From: Leptolyngbya sp. SIO1E4
Lineage (GTDB): Bacteria > Cyanobacteriota > Cyanobacteriia > Phormidesmidales > Phormidesmidaceae
Assembly (NCBI GenBank): GCA_010672825.2
Contig: JAAHFU020000005.1
Span: forward strand, 434,001-498,000
Length of the DNA: 64,000 nucleotides
Direction: 5' to 3'
A program made the position numbers and the translations under genes. Of this stretch, positions 1 through 8,823 are shown one piece after another (within the stretch, counting starts at the first letter, position 1; the number at the start of each line of letters is the position of its first letter). Under the pieces are notes generated by a model. That model saw nothing but the letters and a program-made list of their open reading frames with translations. It ran no database searches and was not told the DNA's origin.

Positions 1-1995
1 GATACCTTGCGAGTGGTGGTCACTGCTGAGCGTACACCGGAAGACGTACAAGCAGTGCCCCTAAGCATCACAGTGCTGACCGAACAGCAGCTCGAAGATG
101 CCGACGTTACTTCATTAGACGGCATTGCGGATAGAACGCCTAATTTCACCTTCTTTTCGAGTGGGGCCAACCGCACAGCCCCTTTCTATAGCCTGCGGGG
201 AGTCACCAACTTTAATGCCTTCAGTCGCGATGGTGTGGGCTTTTTTGTGGATGACGTACCCTATGACTTTGCTGGCTTTATCGACCAAGACCTGACCGAT
301 TTAGAACGGGTGGAGGTGCTAAGAGGGCCACAAAATACCCTGTATGGGCGAAGTTCATTAGGGGGAGTGGTCAATATCATTACGCGCCGCCCGACCAATG
401 AGTTTGAGGTCAATACAGCCCTGAGTTTCGGTAGCTACGAAGCCTTTGATGCGCAAGCGAGTGTGAGTGGGCCAATTATTGAAGATGAGCTGTTTTATCG
501 ACTATCTGGCAATTATGGCCGACAAGATGGCTTTGTCACAAACACATTGCTGGATACCGATATCGATGATAGTTCTGGCGGTACTGGTCGGGCTCAATTA
601 TTGTGGACGCCTTCAGACGAATGGGAAATTTTGTTCAATGCCTCGTTTGGTGATTATCGAGAAGGGGCCGAGCCATTTGTGCTGTTGGGCTCTAGCGATC
701 CGTTTGAAACCGAATTGGATTTTAACGGGTTCAATGACTTGGTGACGAATGCTCAATCGCTGCGAGTGGCCTACCGTGCACCCAGCATCCGTGTCACGTC
801 TATCACGGCTCACCGCTTTTCGTGTCAGGAAGCGGCCTTTGACCAGGATGCCACTGCCGCTGATCTGGAAATCAATGCGCCTGATTTTGCGTCACGGGTG
901 TTCACGCAAGAGCTACGGGTGCAGTCGCCTGAAGCCAGCGATCGCCTGCAGTGGATTGTGGGGGGCTATTTTGAAACCTCAACCTTCGAGAACGATCGCG
1001 CCTTCATCAATGGCTTGGATACCCCTGCCACCTCTCCATTGCCCGCCGGTGAGAATCGCGGCGATGGGGATACCGACAGTCGAACGCTCGCAGCGTTCGG
1101 CCAGGTGAGCTACGGCGTCACAGAAGCGCTGACGCTGACGACGGGGTTACGGTACGAAAATACGCGCACCACCACTGACTTTGAACGCATTTTTACCTCC
1201 CGTGACGGCACGCTAGTGCTCCCTCTGCTTGACCTGAATGATATTGAAGCAGACGGTTCAGAACTGCTGCCACGCTTTGCCATTGACTATCGGCTGAGTC
1301 CCAATGTTCTGCTCTATGGCAGCATCACACGGGGATATCGTCCCCCTGGCGCTAGTTTTGATCCGATTAGTGAAGACACAGCGGTGTTTGAGGCTGAAAC
1401 TTCCTGGAACTACGAAGTGGGCTTGAAATCTTCCTGGCTAGAGGATCGGCTAAGCGTAAACGTGGCTGCGTTCTACAATGACGTTTCTAATTTCCAATTC
1501 CCCAGCATTCAGGATGGGAATGTTGTGATTGGCAATGCCGATACTCGCATTATTGGCGGTGAGCTAGAACTGATTGCGCGTCCAGTATCGGGGCTAGAGT
1601 TGATTGCCGGATTGGGCATCCTCAATGCTGAATTTCGTAATGGTACCGACGCCTTCACAGGTCTCCCCTTAGAAGGCAACCGGACGCCCTTTACGCCAAA
1701 CCTGACCTATAACGTGGCGGCTCAGTATCGCAGTGAGAACGGCCTCTTTGGGCGATTAGAGGTGATTGGGTTCGGCAATACGTTCTTTGATGAACTCAAC
1801 ACCATTGAGCAGGAGGCGTTTGCTCTGGTGAATCTGCGTCTGGGGTATGAGGCTGATAACTACGGCATCTATCTGTTTGCCAATAACTTGTTTGACACCG
1901 AGTACATCACTCAAGCGTTTGAGTTGACGAGCGGTACAGCGGCTATCTTCGGTGCTCCCAGAACGCTAGGGTTACAGGTTAGAGCTAGATTCTAG
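1..1995 (+). CDS. TonB-dependent outer-membrane receptor, 5' end outside window
   Basis: Outer-membrane gated receptor for an iron complex, energised by TonB. The frame is open from base 1, so the signal peptide and any AMIN domain lie upstream of the window. What is seen starts at the plug: a short VVVTAERTPED segment typical of the plug start, then VEVLRGPQNTLYG and GGVVNIITRRP near residues 100-125. A long beta-barrel follows, ending in a terminal Phe (RARF), as expected for barrel insertion. It is more like CirA/FecA-type iron-complex receptors than the two AMIN receptors further right. Its plug closely resembles the decayed receptor near 25.0-25.4 kb. It ends just before a hairpin repeat and the HU gene. 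The ligand is unknown. Confidence 0.9.
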   Translation, partial: DTLRVVVTAERTPEDVQAVPLSITVLTEQQLEDADVTSLDGIADRTPNFTFFSSGANRTAPFYSLRGVTNFNAFSRDGVGFFVDDVPYDFAGFIDQDLTDLERVEVLRGPQNTLYGRSSLGGVVNIITRRPTNEFEVNTALSFGSYEAFDAQASVSGPIIEDELFYRLSGNYGRQDGFVTNTLLDTDIDDSSGGTGRAQLLWTPSDEWEILFNASFGDYREGAEPFVLLGSSDPFETELDFNGFNDLVTNAQSLRVAYRAPSIRVTSITAHRFSCQEAAFDQDATAADLEINAPDFASRVFTQELRVQSPEASDRLQWIVGGYFETSTFENDRAFINGLDTPATSPLPAGENRGDGDTDSRTLAAFGQVSYGVTEALTLTTGLRYENTRTTTDFERIFTSRDGTLVLPLLDLNDIEADGSELLPRFAIDYRLSPNVLLYGSITRGYRPPGASFDPISEDTAVFEAETSWNYEVGLKSSWLEDRLSVNVAAFYNDVSNFQFPSIQDGNVVIGNADTRIIGGELELIARPVSGLELIAGLGILNAEFRNGTDAFTGLPLEGNRTPFTPNLTYNVAAQYRSENGLFGRLEVIGFGNTFFDELNTIEQEAFALVNLRLGYEADNYGIYLFANNLFDTEYITQAFELTSGTAAIFGAPRTLGLQVRARF

Positions 1996-2047
1996 GACTA
2001 AGGCATCGGTACCGTTTGAGCTAGGAAACCTTGACTGGGTGAAGAAA

Positions 2048-2088
2048 CAGGAGACAAAATCCAGTGCTCTCCTGGCTCCTGTCTCCTG
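2048..2088. repeat. hairpin-forming intergenic repeat, possible terminator
   Basis: The arms CAGGAGACA (2048-2056) and TGTCTCCTG (2080-2088) are perfect 9-bp inverted repeats. The loop contains AATCCAGTGCTCT, which recurs in the hairpin at 40104-40144. It lies between the end of the first receptor gene and the convergent HU gene, so it may also act as a bidirectional terminator. There is no clear T-run. Confidence 0.5.
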
Positions 2089-2156
2089 CATTCTTCCGCC
2101 ACCAAAATTCTCCGCCTTAAGTTGATACCTCATAAGGCATCACAAACTGACCATAA

Positions 2157-2432
2157 TTACGAGGCCACCATGTCTTTAAACTGCTTGCCCGCAGAGAAAG
2201 CAGGTACTACGGTCGCCGGGATGACCATCGTCTCACCCGTCTTAGGATTACGCCCTTCGCGTTCTTTGCGATCGCGGCTTTCAAAGGAGCCAAAGCCGAC
2301 AAGACTCACCTTATCGCCGCTGGAAACGGTTTCCATAATCGCCTCAACGGTGGCCGTCAGGATCGAGTCAGCTTCCTTTTTCGTAACGCCTGACTTCTCA
2401 GCAATTTTGTTTATGAGTTCGCCTTTGTTCAT
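2157..2432 (-). CDS. HU family DNA-binding protein
   Basis: Small histone-like DNA-bending protein of 91 residues, the standard HU length. It starts with the canonical MNKGELINKIAEKSGVTKK and contains the DNA-binding arm with EGRNPKTGE near residue 55-65. An upstream in-frame extension of ten residues (MRNCCCYITF) is rejected because HU proteins begin at MNK. It acts in the nucleoid as a dimer. It stands alone, convergent with the receptor gene and divergent from the AraC gene. It is probably a housekeeping gene next to, rather than part of, the iron module. Confidence 0.95.
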   Translation of the reverse strand: MNKGELINKIAEKSGVTKKEADSILTATVEAIMETVSSGDKVSLVGFGSFESRDRKEREGRNPKTGETMVIPATVVPAFSAGKQFKDMVAS

Positions 2433-2636
2433 GAAAGTAATGTAGCAACAACAATTGCGCATGTTTTAGCAAAAGCAGTCCAGGATTTCAATCCTTGTCA
2501 AGGACGGGGTAAACATACCATCCATAGGGTGATAGTTGGGAACAATTCCTATCTTACTCATTGCTTGTGCACGGGGGTATATCGGCGGATGTGAGCAATT
2601 CTACAGCCATAACTTGGCGTGAGTGGTAAATTAATT

Positions 2637-2662
2637 GAAAAATAATCTCATTAAACTACCTG
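2637..2662 (+). promoter_or_regulatory. AT-rich candidate Fur/iron box upstream of AraC gene
   Basis: The stretch ATTGAAAAATAATCTCATT shares ATTGA and TCTCAnT in the same register with the palindrome at 24922-24944 before the decayed TonB receptor. It lies about 20 bp before the AraC start. Whether Fur or another regulator binds is inference. Confidence 0.3.
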
Positions 2663-2674
2663 AAAAGCGCCACC

Positions 2675-3667
2675 ATGACTCTGACCTTCACTCCCGCAAC
2701 CTGGGATGAATTATGCCAGCAGGCTCCGGCAGTACCACCCCCTGCTCCACAGCTTGATGGCTTTGAGATAGAAGGGATGCCGAATGGAATTTGTCATGGC
2801 TATGCGTGTAGCCTTCATCTATCGCCTGGCCTGTTTCTAGGCTTCTGCCAGCGAGACAATCATCAAGATTGGAATCTGGCGGTCGCGGCTCATGATCACC
2901 CAATTCAGATGGGGGTTTGGCTGTCTGGATGTATTGACTTCGATGCAGTACATCCCAACTTGGGGGGGACTCGTGGCTATTTTTCGGGAAGTGGAGTTTC
3001 GCCAGCCTATGTCGAAAAGCATCGGGGTGGCGAACGTCTAGCCTTTGTAAACGTCGAGCTTGAACCAGAACTGCTGGCGTCGTTTTTGGCGGATGGGTCG
3101 TACTGTGCTGAGATTGAGAAACAACTGTTTAAGGGGGAAGAGTGGAAAGTTTCGTTTTACCCTACCGTGACGCCCGCGATGCGATCGCTGGCTCTGCAAA
3201 TGTGGCATGTACCGTATCAGGGTGCCGTTGGGCGGGTGTATTTGCAAGCGAAGGCGTTTGAGCTATTGGCGCTATATCTGGATGCGATCGCCTCAGGACC
3301 CAAACAGATAGCACCCCGTTTAAAGTCCGATACTATCGACTGTCTGCACCATGCCAAAGACATTTTGACGCGCCAATTCGAAAATCCCCCCTTGTTATCG
3401 GAATTAGCTCAGCAGGTAGGGGTGAGTAAACGAACCCTCCAACGAGGGTTTCGGGGGCTGTTTGGCACGACGGTAGTGGGCTATTTGAAACAGCAACGGT
3501 TACTGCAGGCAGAACGGTTACTGCGCCAGGGCGATCGTACCGTCGCAGAGGTGGCAACGGTGGTGGGGTACGGGCACCTAGGACACTTTGCGGGAGATTT
3601 TAAGCAGCAGTTCGGCCTAACGCCGAGGGAATGCTTGACAGGAAAGCGGGGAATGAAAGTTGATTGA
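2675..3667 (+). CDS. AraC family transcriptional regulator (PchR/YbtA-like)
   Basis: 330-residue regulator. The N-terminal about 220 residues form the ligand-sensing part. The C-terminal about 100 residues carry two helix-turn-helix motifs: LSELAQQVGVSKRTLQRGF with the following FGTTVVGYLKQQRL, then TVAEVATVVGYGHLGHFAGDF and the C-terminal FGLTPREC. PchR/YbtA-type AraC proteins sense intracellular ferri-siderophore and activate receptor and transport genes. Here the AMIN-TonB receptor, binding protein and fused ABC transporter lie downstream, and paired 21-22 bp repeats precede two of them. It starts at an ATG, with a weak AAAAG ribosome site. It is paralogous to the regulator at 33.0 kb. Confidence 0.9.
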   Translation: MTLTFTPATWDELCQQAPAVPPPAPQLDGFEIEGMPNGICHGYACSLHLSPGLFLGFCQRDNHQDWNLAVAAHDHPIQMGVWLSGCIDFDAVHPNLGGTRGYFSGSGVSPAYVEKHRGGERLAFVNVELEPELLASFLADGSYCAEIEKQLFKGEEWKVSFYPTVTPAMRSLALQMWHVPYQGAVGRVYLQAKAFELLALYLDAIASGPKQIAPRLKSDTIDCLHHAKDILTRQFENPPLLSELAQQVGVSKRTLQRGFRGLFGTTVVGYLKQQRLLQAERLLRQGDRTVAEVATVVGYGHLGHFAGDFKQQFGLTPRECLTGKRGMKVD

Positions 3668-3734
3668 CGCTAGCAGGTTTGCTGTAAGGGTGTAAGTGTA
3701 GGTGGCCGAGCGGTGGCTCCCTGTATTTAATGGT

Positions 3735-4361
3735 TTACGGTCCAGTCTTTAGCACGGCGGCTGCCGTCAGGTTCAAGTTAGGGAAGACGGAAGAAACAAC
3801 CCGCTGGTCGCCGCGTAGAATTTGCCTTTCATAGCGACCTTCTTCGCCCAAGATACCAACCGTTAAGGTCGGCTGTTTCGGGCGACCGATGAAGAGTTCA
3901 CCCCCCAATCCTTGATAATCGGCAATCCAATATTCTGGAATTCCTAGCAGGGCATAGTCTTCAAATTTACGCGCATAGTCGTTCTGCCAATTGCGGCTAA
4001 CGACTTCAGCCACAAACTTAATGGTGCTACCCAGGGTCACAACAGGTTGGTTGGCCCACATCGGCTCTTTAGAGAGTGCGGCCTTGTCTAACACAATGAC
4101 ATCAGGGCGAAACCCCGTTCCACTGGCTAGTGGTTTGATCAAGCAACGGTGGGGGATAAAATACTCGAGTCCTTGCTGCACAATTTCAAAATTGAGCCAT
4201 TGGCCGATGCTAGCCGCGACTTCTTCGTGTGGACCCGTTGGTTCCAAATCAAAAAGCTCCCCATCAATTAATTCATAGCGATCGTCATCCCCATATTGAG
4301 CGAGAAAATCCTCAAAACTGAGGGGGATTAGTTGGGTGAATGAGTCGCTTGCAAGTGTCAT
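3735..4361 (-). CDS. Uma2 family (DUF820) nuclease-like protein
   Basis: 208 residues. The PD-(D/E)XK-like core is visible: FRPDVIVLD near residue 90, then FVAEVVS about 30 residues later, and YARKFEDYALLGIPEYWIAD, the usual C-terminal part of the family. Uma2 genes are hugely amplified in cyanobacteria; biological roles are unknown, although the fold is that of a restriction-type endonuclease. It is convergent with the AraC gene and divergent from the receptor gene that follows. It is one of four intact copies in this window and lacks the shared ERLEAYLRSQGID tail seen in two others. Confidence 0.85.
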   Translation of the reverse strand: MTLASDSFTQLIPLSFEDFLAQYGDDDRYELIDGELFDLEPTGPHEEVAASIGQWLNFEIVQQGLEYFIPHRCLIKPLASGTGFRPDVIVLDKAALSKEPMWANQPVVTLGSTIKFVAEVVSRNWQNDYARKFEDYALLGIPEYWIADYQGLGGELFIGRPKQPTLTVGILGEEGRYERQILRGDQRVVSSVFPNLNLTAAAVLKTGP

Positions 4362-4523
4362 TATTCAATCAGTTGCGTTGGCCAATGGTGTCAGATAAAC
4401 GAACTTTTCGCTGTGCTTAGTTCTATCCTACTTGCTGCAAACGGCTTAAACCGCAAACCGCACTGACCTCTACCATCTCTACCATCTCGACCACCTGTGT
4501 TTGAGGAAGGGGGTTCGGCTAAA

Positions 4524-4560
4524 TTGGCGCTTTTGGGATCATTGCTGGCGCTTTTTGGAT
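4524..4560 (+). promoter_or_regulatory. paired 16-bp direct repeats (21-bp period), candidate AraC operator
   Basis: TTGGCGCTTTTGGGAT (4524-4539) and CTGGCGCTTTTTGGAT (4545-4560) differ at three positions and start exactly 21 bp apart, about two helical turns. They lie about 90 bp before the AMIN-TonB receptor start. Read on the minus strand they become TCC-n5-GCG units, resembling the repeats before 8824, 35304 and 40222. AraC proteins of the PchR/YbtA group bind such spaced repeats; the assignment here is inference. Confidence 0.55.
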
Positions 4561-4652
4561 AGACGCGCCTCAGGTAACTCCCATACACTACCCACCATTG
4601 CTATTAGGAATCAATAGCAACAAAGTTGGGTTTAGTGGTGTGTGAGGTAGAG

Positions 4653-7265
4653 ATGCGCGTGTCGTCAGTTTGTGTACCTGTTCAGTTGGCGTGGATGGTC
4701 GCCCTATCAGGAAGTTTGATGGGGGTGCTGGCCATGTCAGCGCGGGCACAGGAGTTAGAGCGTCACGACGTCGAGGCATTAAATCCTGAAGCGTCTCTAA
4801 CGGTGCCTTCCGACTCGTCGGTGCTAACGTCATCTCCCTCCATCGCAGGGGTTGAGCAACCCGCAACAACGGTGACTGAGTGGGTTACCCAGATTGAGGC
4901 ATCACGGGTGCAGATTACTGGGGTCCGCATTGAGGCAACAGAAACAGGCATACAGATTGTGCTGGAAACGGCTGACGGTGAACTGCCGACGCCCACTACA
5001 GAAATGGTAGGCAATGCCCTGATTGCTGAAATACCCAATGCGATGCTGATGCTGCCAGAAGGGGACTCGTTTGAGCAGTTTGAGCCAGCGGCGGGCATTG
5101 CACTGGTGCAGGTGACGAATGAACCAGGGGACCGGGTGCGGGTGGCTATTACGGGTACCGATGCGCCGCCTGTTGCTGAAGCAACGGCGACTGGATTGAC
5201 GGTGACCTTGGGTGAGGCTGTTGCCGATACGGACCAAGACGCCATTCAGATTGTGGTGACGGGGGAAGAGGACGAAGGATACAACCCGTCGAGTGCCAGT
5301 ACGGCAACCCGGACAGATACGCCGCTGCGAGATATTCCTCAGGCCATTCAAGTGGTACCGAGAGAGGTGATTGAAGATCAACGAGTGACTCGCGCTGGTG
5401 AAGCGCTGCAAAATGTCAGTGGCGTTACTGATGCGGGTCTTTTTAGCAACTACCTTGACTCTATTTTTCTACGAGGATTTAACACTGCCCAAGGCAATTT
5501 CTTTAGAGATGGTGTGCGTCTTAACAGCTACTTTCTAGGTTTTGGCGCAGAAGATCTGGCTAATTTAGAACGTGTAGAGGTTTTGAAAGGCCCTGCATCA
5601 GTCTTATATGGTGCCGTTGAGACGGGTGGGGTGATTAACTTTGTGACCAAAGCGCCATTGAGTGAGCCTGCATATTCGTTTACTGCCTCAGCAGGCAATT
5701 ACAGCAGCTATCGAGGCGAAATTGATTTAACAGGTCCACTCAATGAGCAAAGAACAGTCTTATATCGTTTGAATGGTGTTTATGACAATTCTGGTAGCTT
5801 CAGAGATTTTGTCGATTCAGAGCGAATTGCTATTGCGCCTACGCTCTCTATTGAATTTGGCCCCCGGACGAGCCTTAGGATCGACGGCAACTTTTCCAGG
5901 TTAGAAACTCTACCCGACTCTGGAATCCCAGCAATCGGCGATCGCCCTGCTGACGTTCCCAGAAGTCGATCTATCGACGAACCATTCAGTAGCTTTGAAT
6001 ACGAAGAATTAACGCTTGGATACACATTAAACCATGAGTTTAATGATAACTGGTCTTTTAGAAATATCGTTAGATACCAGAGTTTTAGAGTCCCTGAATT
6101 TATTGGCCCTCTCGATCTTTCTTTAGACGAGGCCACAGGAGAGTTGGAGAGGTTTCCTTACAGTCAAAGAGTAAATGCGGATAGCTATTCTGCACAGACC
6201 GATTTCATCGGTGAATTTACTACGGGGTCTATTCAACACCGCCTTTTATTGGGAGCAGACTTTAATTACACCAGACAAGATAGACGATTTACATTAGATA
6301 CCACTGTTCTCTATCCGTCTATCAACATTTTTAATCCAGTTTACGCAAATCAGCGCTACGATACACCAACAACTTTATTTCGCGATGATAAGTTTTATAG
6401 CTATGGCTTCTACATTCAAGATCAAATAACTCTTTCCCCTCAATGGCAACTCTTGATAGGCGGTCGCTATGACATCTTTGATCAAGAAAGAACATTTGGC
6501 GATGTAGAACCTAGAGAGCGCATTTTTGAGCAAACTGATAGCAAATTTACCCCTCGCTTGGGAGTGGTATACCAACCTAGCGACACAGTTTCGCTGTATG
6601 CTTCCTATGCAAATTCTTTCTTGCCCAGTGGAGCAAATCAACGTAACCCTGATGGCTCTGAGTTTGAGCCGACTACAGGAACGCAGTATGAAATTGGTAT
6701 AAAAGCTGATTTTTTAGAGGGTAGGCTCAGTGCAACGTTAGCCGGGTTCATTTTAGAGCGGCAAAATGTTGCTACAGAAGATCCAAACAATCCCGGTTTC
6801 TCTATTACAACTGGAGAGCAAACTAGTCAGGGTATTGAGTTAGATATAGCCGGTGAAATTCTTCCAGGGTGGAACATCATTGCCTCTGCAACCTATCTGG
6901 ATGCTCGCGTAACAGAGGATAATACGATTCCGGAAGGGAACCGCCTAACCAACGCGGCAGAGACTAGCGCAAGCTTGTGGACCACTTATCGCATCCAAAG
7001 CGGCGACTTAGAAGGATTGGGCTTTGGCTTGGGGCTATATTACGTGGGTGATAGAGAAGGAGACTTGGCCAATAGCTTTACCCTACCAAGCTATGTCAGA
7101 ACGGATGCTGCTCTTTACTACGAGCGAGATAATTGGCAAGCTGCTCTCAACATCAGAAATCTTTTTGATGTCAAATACTTTTTAGGTTCAACTGGAAGCC
7201 GCACTGGTGGGATAAATTTTGGCGAACCCCTCACCGTTGTTGGTTCTTTTTCGATTGAATTCTAG
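4653..7265 (+). CDS. AMIN-domain TonB-dependent siderophore receptor
   Basis: 870-residue outer-membrane receptor. Order: signal peptide (hydrophobic LAWMVALSGSLMGVLAMSA, cleavage after ARA), an AMIN domain at about residues 65-165 (peptidoglycan/envelope-binding module), a plug from about 195 with TATRTDTPLRDIPQAIQVVP and VEVLKGPASVLYG, and a barrel ending VVGSFSIEF. The ATG at 4653 (GAGGTAGAG upstream) is preferred over a TTG at 4626. AMIN-plug-barrel is the usual cyanobacterial siderophore receptor layout. It is followed after 53 bp by an iron-siderophore binding protein, so the two are probably one operon. It is preceded by candidate AraC operators. It closely resembles the receptor at 35.3 kb. 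The siderophore type is unknown. Confidence 0.93.
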   Translation: MRVSSVCVPVQLAWMVALSGSLMGVLAMSARAQELERHDVEALNPEASLTVPSDSSVLTSSPSIAGVEQPATTVTEWVTQIEASRVQITGVRIEATETGIQIVLETADGELPTPTTEMVGNALIAEIPNAMLMLPEGDSFEQFEPAAGIALVQVTNEPGDRVRVAITGTDAPPVAEATATGLTVTLGEAVADTDQDAIQIVVTGEEDEGYNPSSASTATRTDTPLRDIPQAIQVVPREVIEDQRVTRAGEALQNVSGVTDAGLFSNYLDSIFLRGFNTAQGNFFRDGVRLNSYFLGFGAEDLANLERVEVLKGPASVLYGAVETGGVINFVTKAPLSEPAYSFTASAGNYSSYRGEIDLTGPLNEQRTVLYRLNGVYDNSGSFRDFVDSERIAIAPTLSIEFGPRTSLRIDGNFSRLETLPDSGIPAIGDRPADVPRSRSIDEPFSSFEYEELTLGYTLNHEFNDNWSFRNIVRYQSFRVPEFIGPLDLSLDEATGELERFPYSQRVNADSYSAQTDFIGEFTTGSIQHRLLLGADFNYTRQDRRFTLDTTVLYPSINIFNPVYANQRYDTPTTLFRDDKFYSYGFYIQDQITLSPQWQLLIGGRYDIFDQERTFGDVEPRERIFEQTDSKFTPRLGVVYQPSDTVSLYASYANSFLPSGANQRNPDGSEFEPTTGTQYEIGIKADFLEGRLSATLAGFILERQNVATEDPNNPGFSITTGEQTSQGIELDIAGEILPGWNIIASATYLDARVTEDNTIPEGNRLTNAAETSASLWTTYRIQSGDLEGLGFGLGLYYVGDREGDLANSFTLPSYVRTDAALYYERDNWQAALNIRNLFDVKYFLGSTGSRTGGINFGEPLTVVGSFSIEF

Positions 7266-7318
7266 ATTCTTTGCAGTCAACTTAGGTACACAGACTCTTA
7301 GAGGTGCCGTAAAAACCA

Positions 7319-8329
7319 GTGAGTAAATCCATGGGTAAGACTTTAAGATACATAGCTGCTTGCTTCCTAGTAGGCATCCTAGGGTCGTTTCTTTTATCTG
7401 CCTGTGGGTTTACTTCACAAGATGCTTCCTCTGAATCCAGCAGTGCACTTTTATCAGATAGCTGCAATGTAGTGCAACACGCATCCGGTGAGACCTGCGT
7501 TCCTAAGAATCCTCAGAGAATCGCCACGCTGACTCTGCAAGCATTATCCAATGCAATCGTTCTAGGGATACAGCCTGTCGGAAGTATGAATTCTCCTGAA
7601 GGAAGCATTGAATCTGAGACTGGACGTATATTCCCAGAATATACACCAAATAAAACCGAAGAAATTGAGCCTTTAGGACTTTCTGGAGAGCCAAGCTTAG
7701 AGAAAATGTCGCTTTTGACGCCCGACTTGATTCTCGGCTCACAGTGGCATTCCAATGTTTACTCATTGCTATCTGAGATAGCGCCGACTGTACTTTTCGA
7801 TTGGCAAGGCACGCAAATCTGGCGAAAGTACTTCGACTTTATGGCTCAGGTACTAAATCGAGAAAATGAGGCTGAGGAAGCCTGGCGTGATTACTATGAC
7901 CGGGTTGAGGAGCTGAAGACAGCACTGGGCGATCGCTACGTGGGTAAAGCGATTTCTTTTGTCTATGTCTGCTGCAATAATTCCATTGGCAGTCAGGCTC
8001 CAGAGTCTTTTGTGGGTTCAATTCTGGAAGATATTGGGCTACAGCGCCCGCCATCACAGTCTGAAGCTTCTCCTCCTTATGGAGAAATTCAGTTATCCGA
8101 AGAAGAGGTTTCGAAAGCTGATGGAGACGTCATATTTATGGCCTCTTACAGCAAAAGTGATCGAGAGTATCTCAAGAGTATTACTGAGAAACCACTCTGG
8201 AAACAGCTACATGCTGTTCAGCAAAACCGTGTTTACGTCGTTGATGCCGAAACCTGGCGAGGCGGCAACTTACTGGCAGCCCACGCCATCATTGACGACC
8301 TCTACCAATATCTTGTCAACACCCCTTAA
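7319..8329 (+). CDS. iron-siderophore ABC transporter substrate-binding lipoprotein
   Basis: 336-residue periplasmic binding protein of the FecB/FhuD type that hands ferri-siderophore to an inner-membrane importer. It has an N-terminal hydrophobic segment and lipobox LLSAC, so it is a lipoprotein. NPQRIATLTLQALSNAIVLG, LSGEPSLEKMSLLTPDLILG and the C-terminal PLWKQLHAVQQNRVYVVD are the typical first-lobe and last-lobe motifs. The start is GTG 7319 or ATG 7331; AGAGGT lies at 7300-7305, somewhat far from either. No FecCD/FecE permease and ATPase follow. The next gene is an exporter-fold ABC transporter, as in YbtPQ/IrtAB-type uptake systems. Its C-terminus strongly resembles the fragment at 13977-14228. 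Confidence 0.9.
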   Translation: MSKSMGKTLRYIAACFLVGILGSFLLSACGFTSQDASSESSSALLSDSCNVVQHASGETCVPKNPQRIATLTLQALSNAIVLGIQPVGSMNSPEGSIESETGRIFPEYTPNKTEEIEPLGLSGEPSLEKMSLLTPDLILGSQWHSNVYSLLSEIAPTVLFDWQGTQIWRKYFDFMAQVLNRENEAEEAWRDYYDRVEELKTALGDRYVGKAISFVYVCCNNSIGSQAPESFVGSILEDIGLQRPPSQSEASPPYGEIQLSEEEVSKADGDVIFMASYSKSDREYLKSITEKPLWKQLHAVQQNRVYVVDAETWRGGNLLAAHAIIDDLYQYLVNTP

Positions 8330-8396
8330 TCCAAAGCTCCGATCATAGAGGCGTGGGGCAAGCAACGATGTCGCAGGGCACGATGCTTGACTCTGA

Positions 8397-8432
8397 TCCG
8401 TTTGGAATAAGAAAAAGATCCGTTTCGCGAAA
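8397..8432 (+). promoter_or_regulatory. paired repeats TCCGTTTnG (22-bp period), candidate AraC operator
   Basis: TCCGTTTGGAATAA (8397-8410) and TCCGTTTCGCGAAA (8419-8432) start 22 bp apart and share GATCCGTTT exactly. The second matches TCCGTTTAGCAAAG at 39971-39984 before the O-methyltransferase in 11 of 14 positions. The site lies about 390 bp before the fused ABC transporter gene, which would imply a long leader or another promoter closer in. Confidence 0.5.
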
Positions 8433-8823
8433 ACCTGTTCGGTTCAATTCGGCTAGAATAGGGTTCATCTATTGAAAATACTTCTCATCAGACTGGGAGT
8501 ACGATCGCCGAACCCAAGTCATGGCGTTGTCTGCTGTGAGGTTTAGTCTTGGCGATCGCAAACGCTCCGTTGAGGCCTCAAAAACTCCGTCTCGGGCTCT
8601 TTTGCAAACGACAAATCCTTGATTCTTGGAGTCCTTGTAAAAACCGTTGTCTCAAAACAAGGACGCTAACACAGTTAAGGAATTTGTTCTGTTGTCTTCA
8701 CTGTATTGTTGAGCGACTCAGGCGATGCCTTTTTCCTTGGGTCACTTTCAAATTCCAAAGGGGAAACACGCATTAAGTTTGTTGATTTGAAATCCTTATT
8801 CACTGTCGTGGAGCAGGCTCTTC
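8433..8823 (+). other. long gene-free leader before fused ABC transporter
   Basis: About 390 bp with no convincing gene. One short open frame (8549-8776) has no recognisable protein character. A ribosome site GGAG lies near 8809-8813. I saw no known riboswitch consensus; the stretch may be a 5' leader or decayed sequence. Confidence 0.4.

Noticed and set aside
8549-8776. 75-codon frame before the fused ABC transporter
   Set aside because: Arg/Cys-rich composition typical of non-coding DNA; no ribosome site or homology seen.
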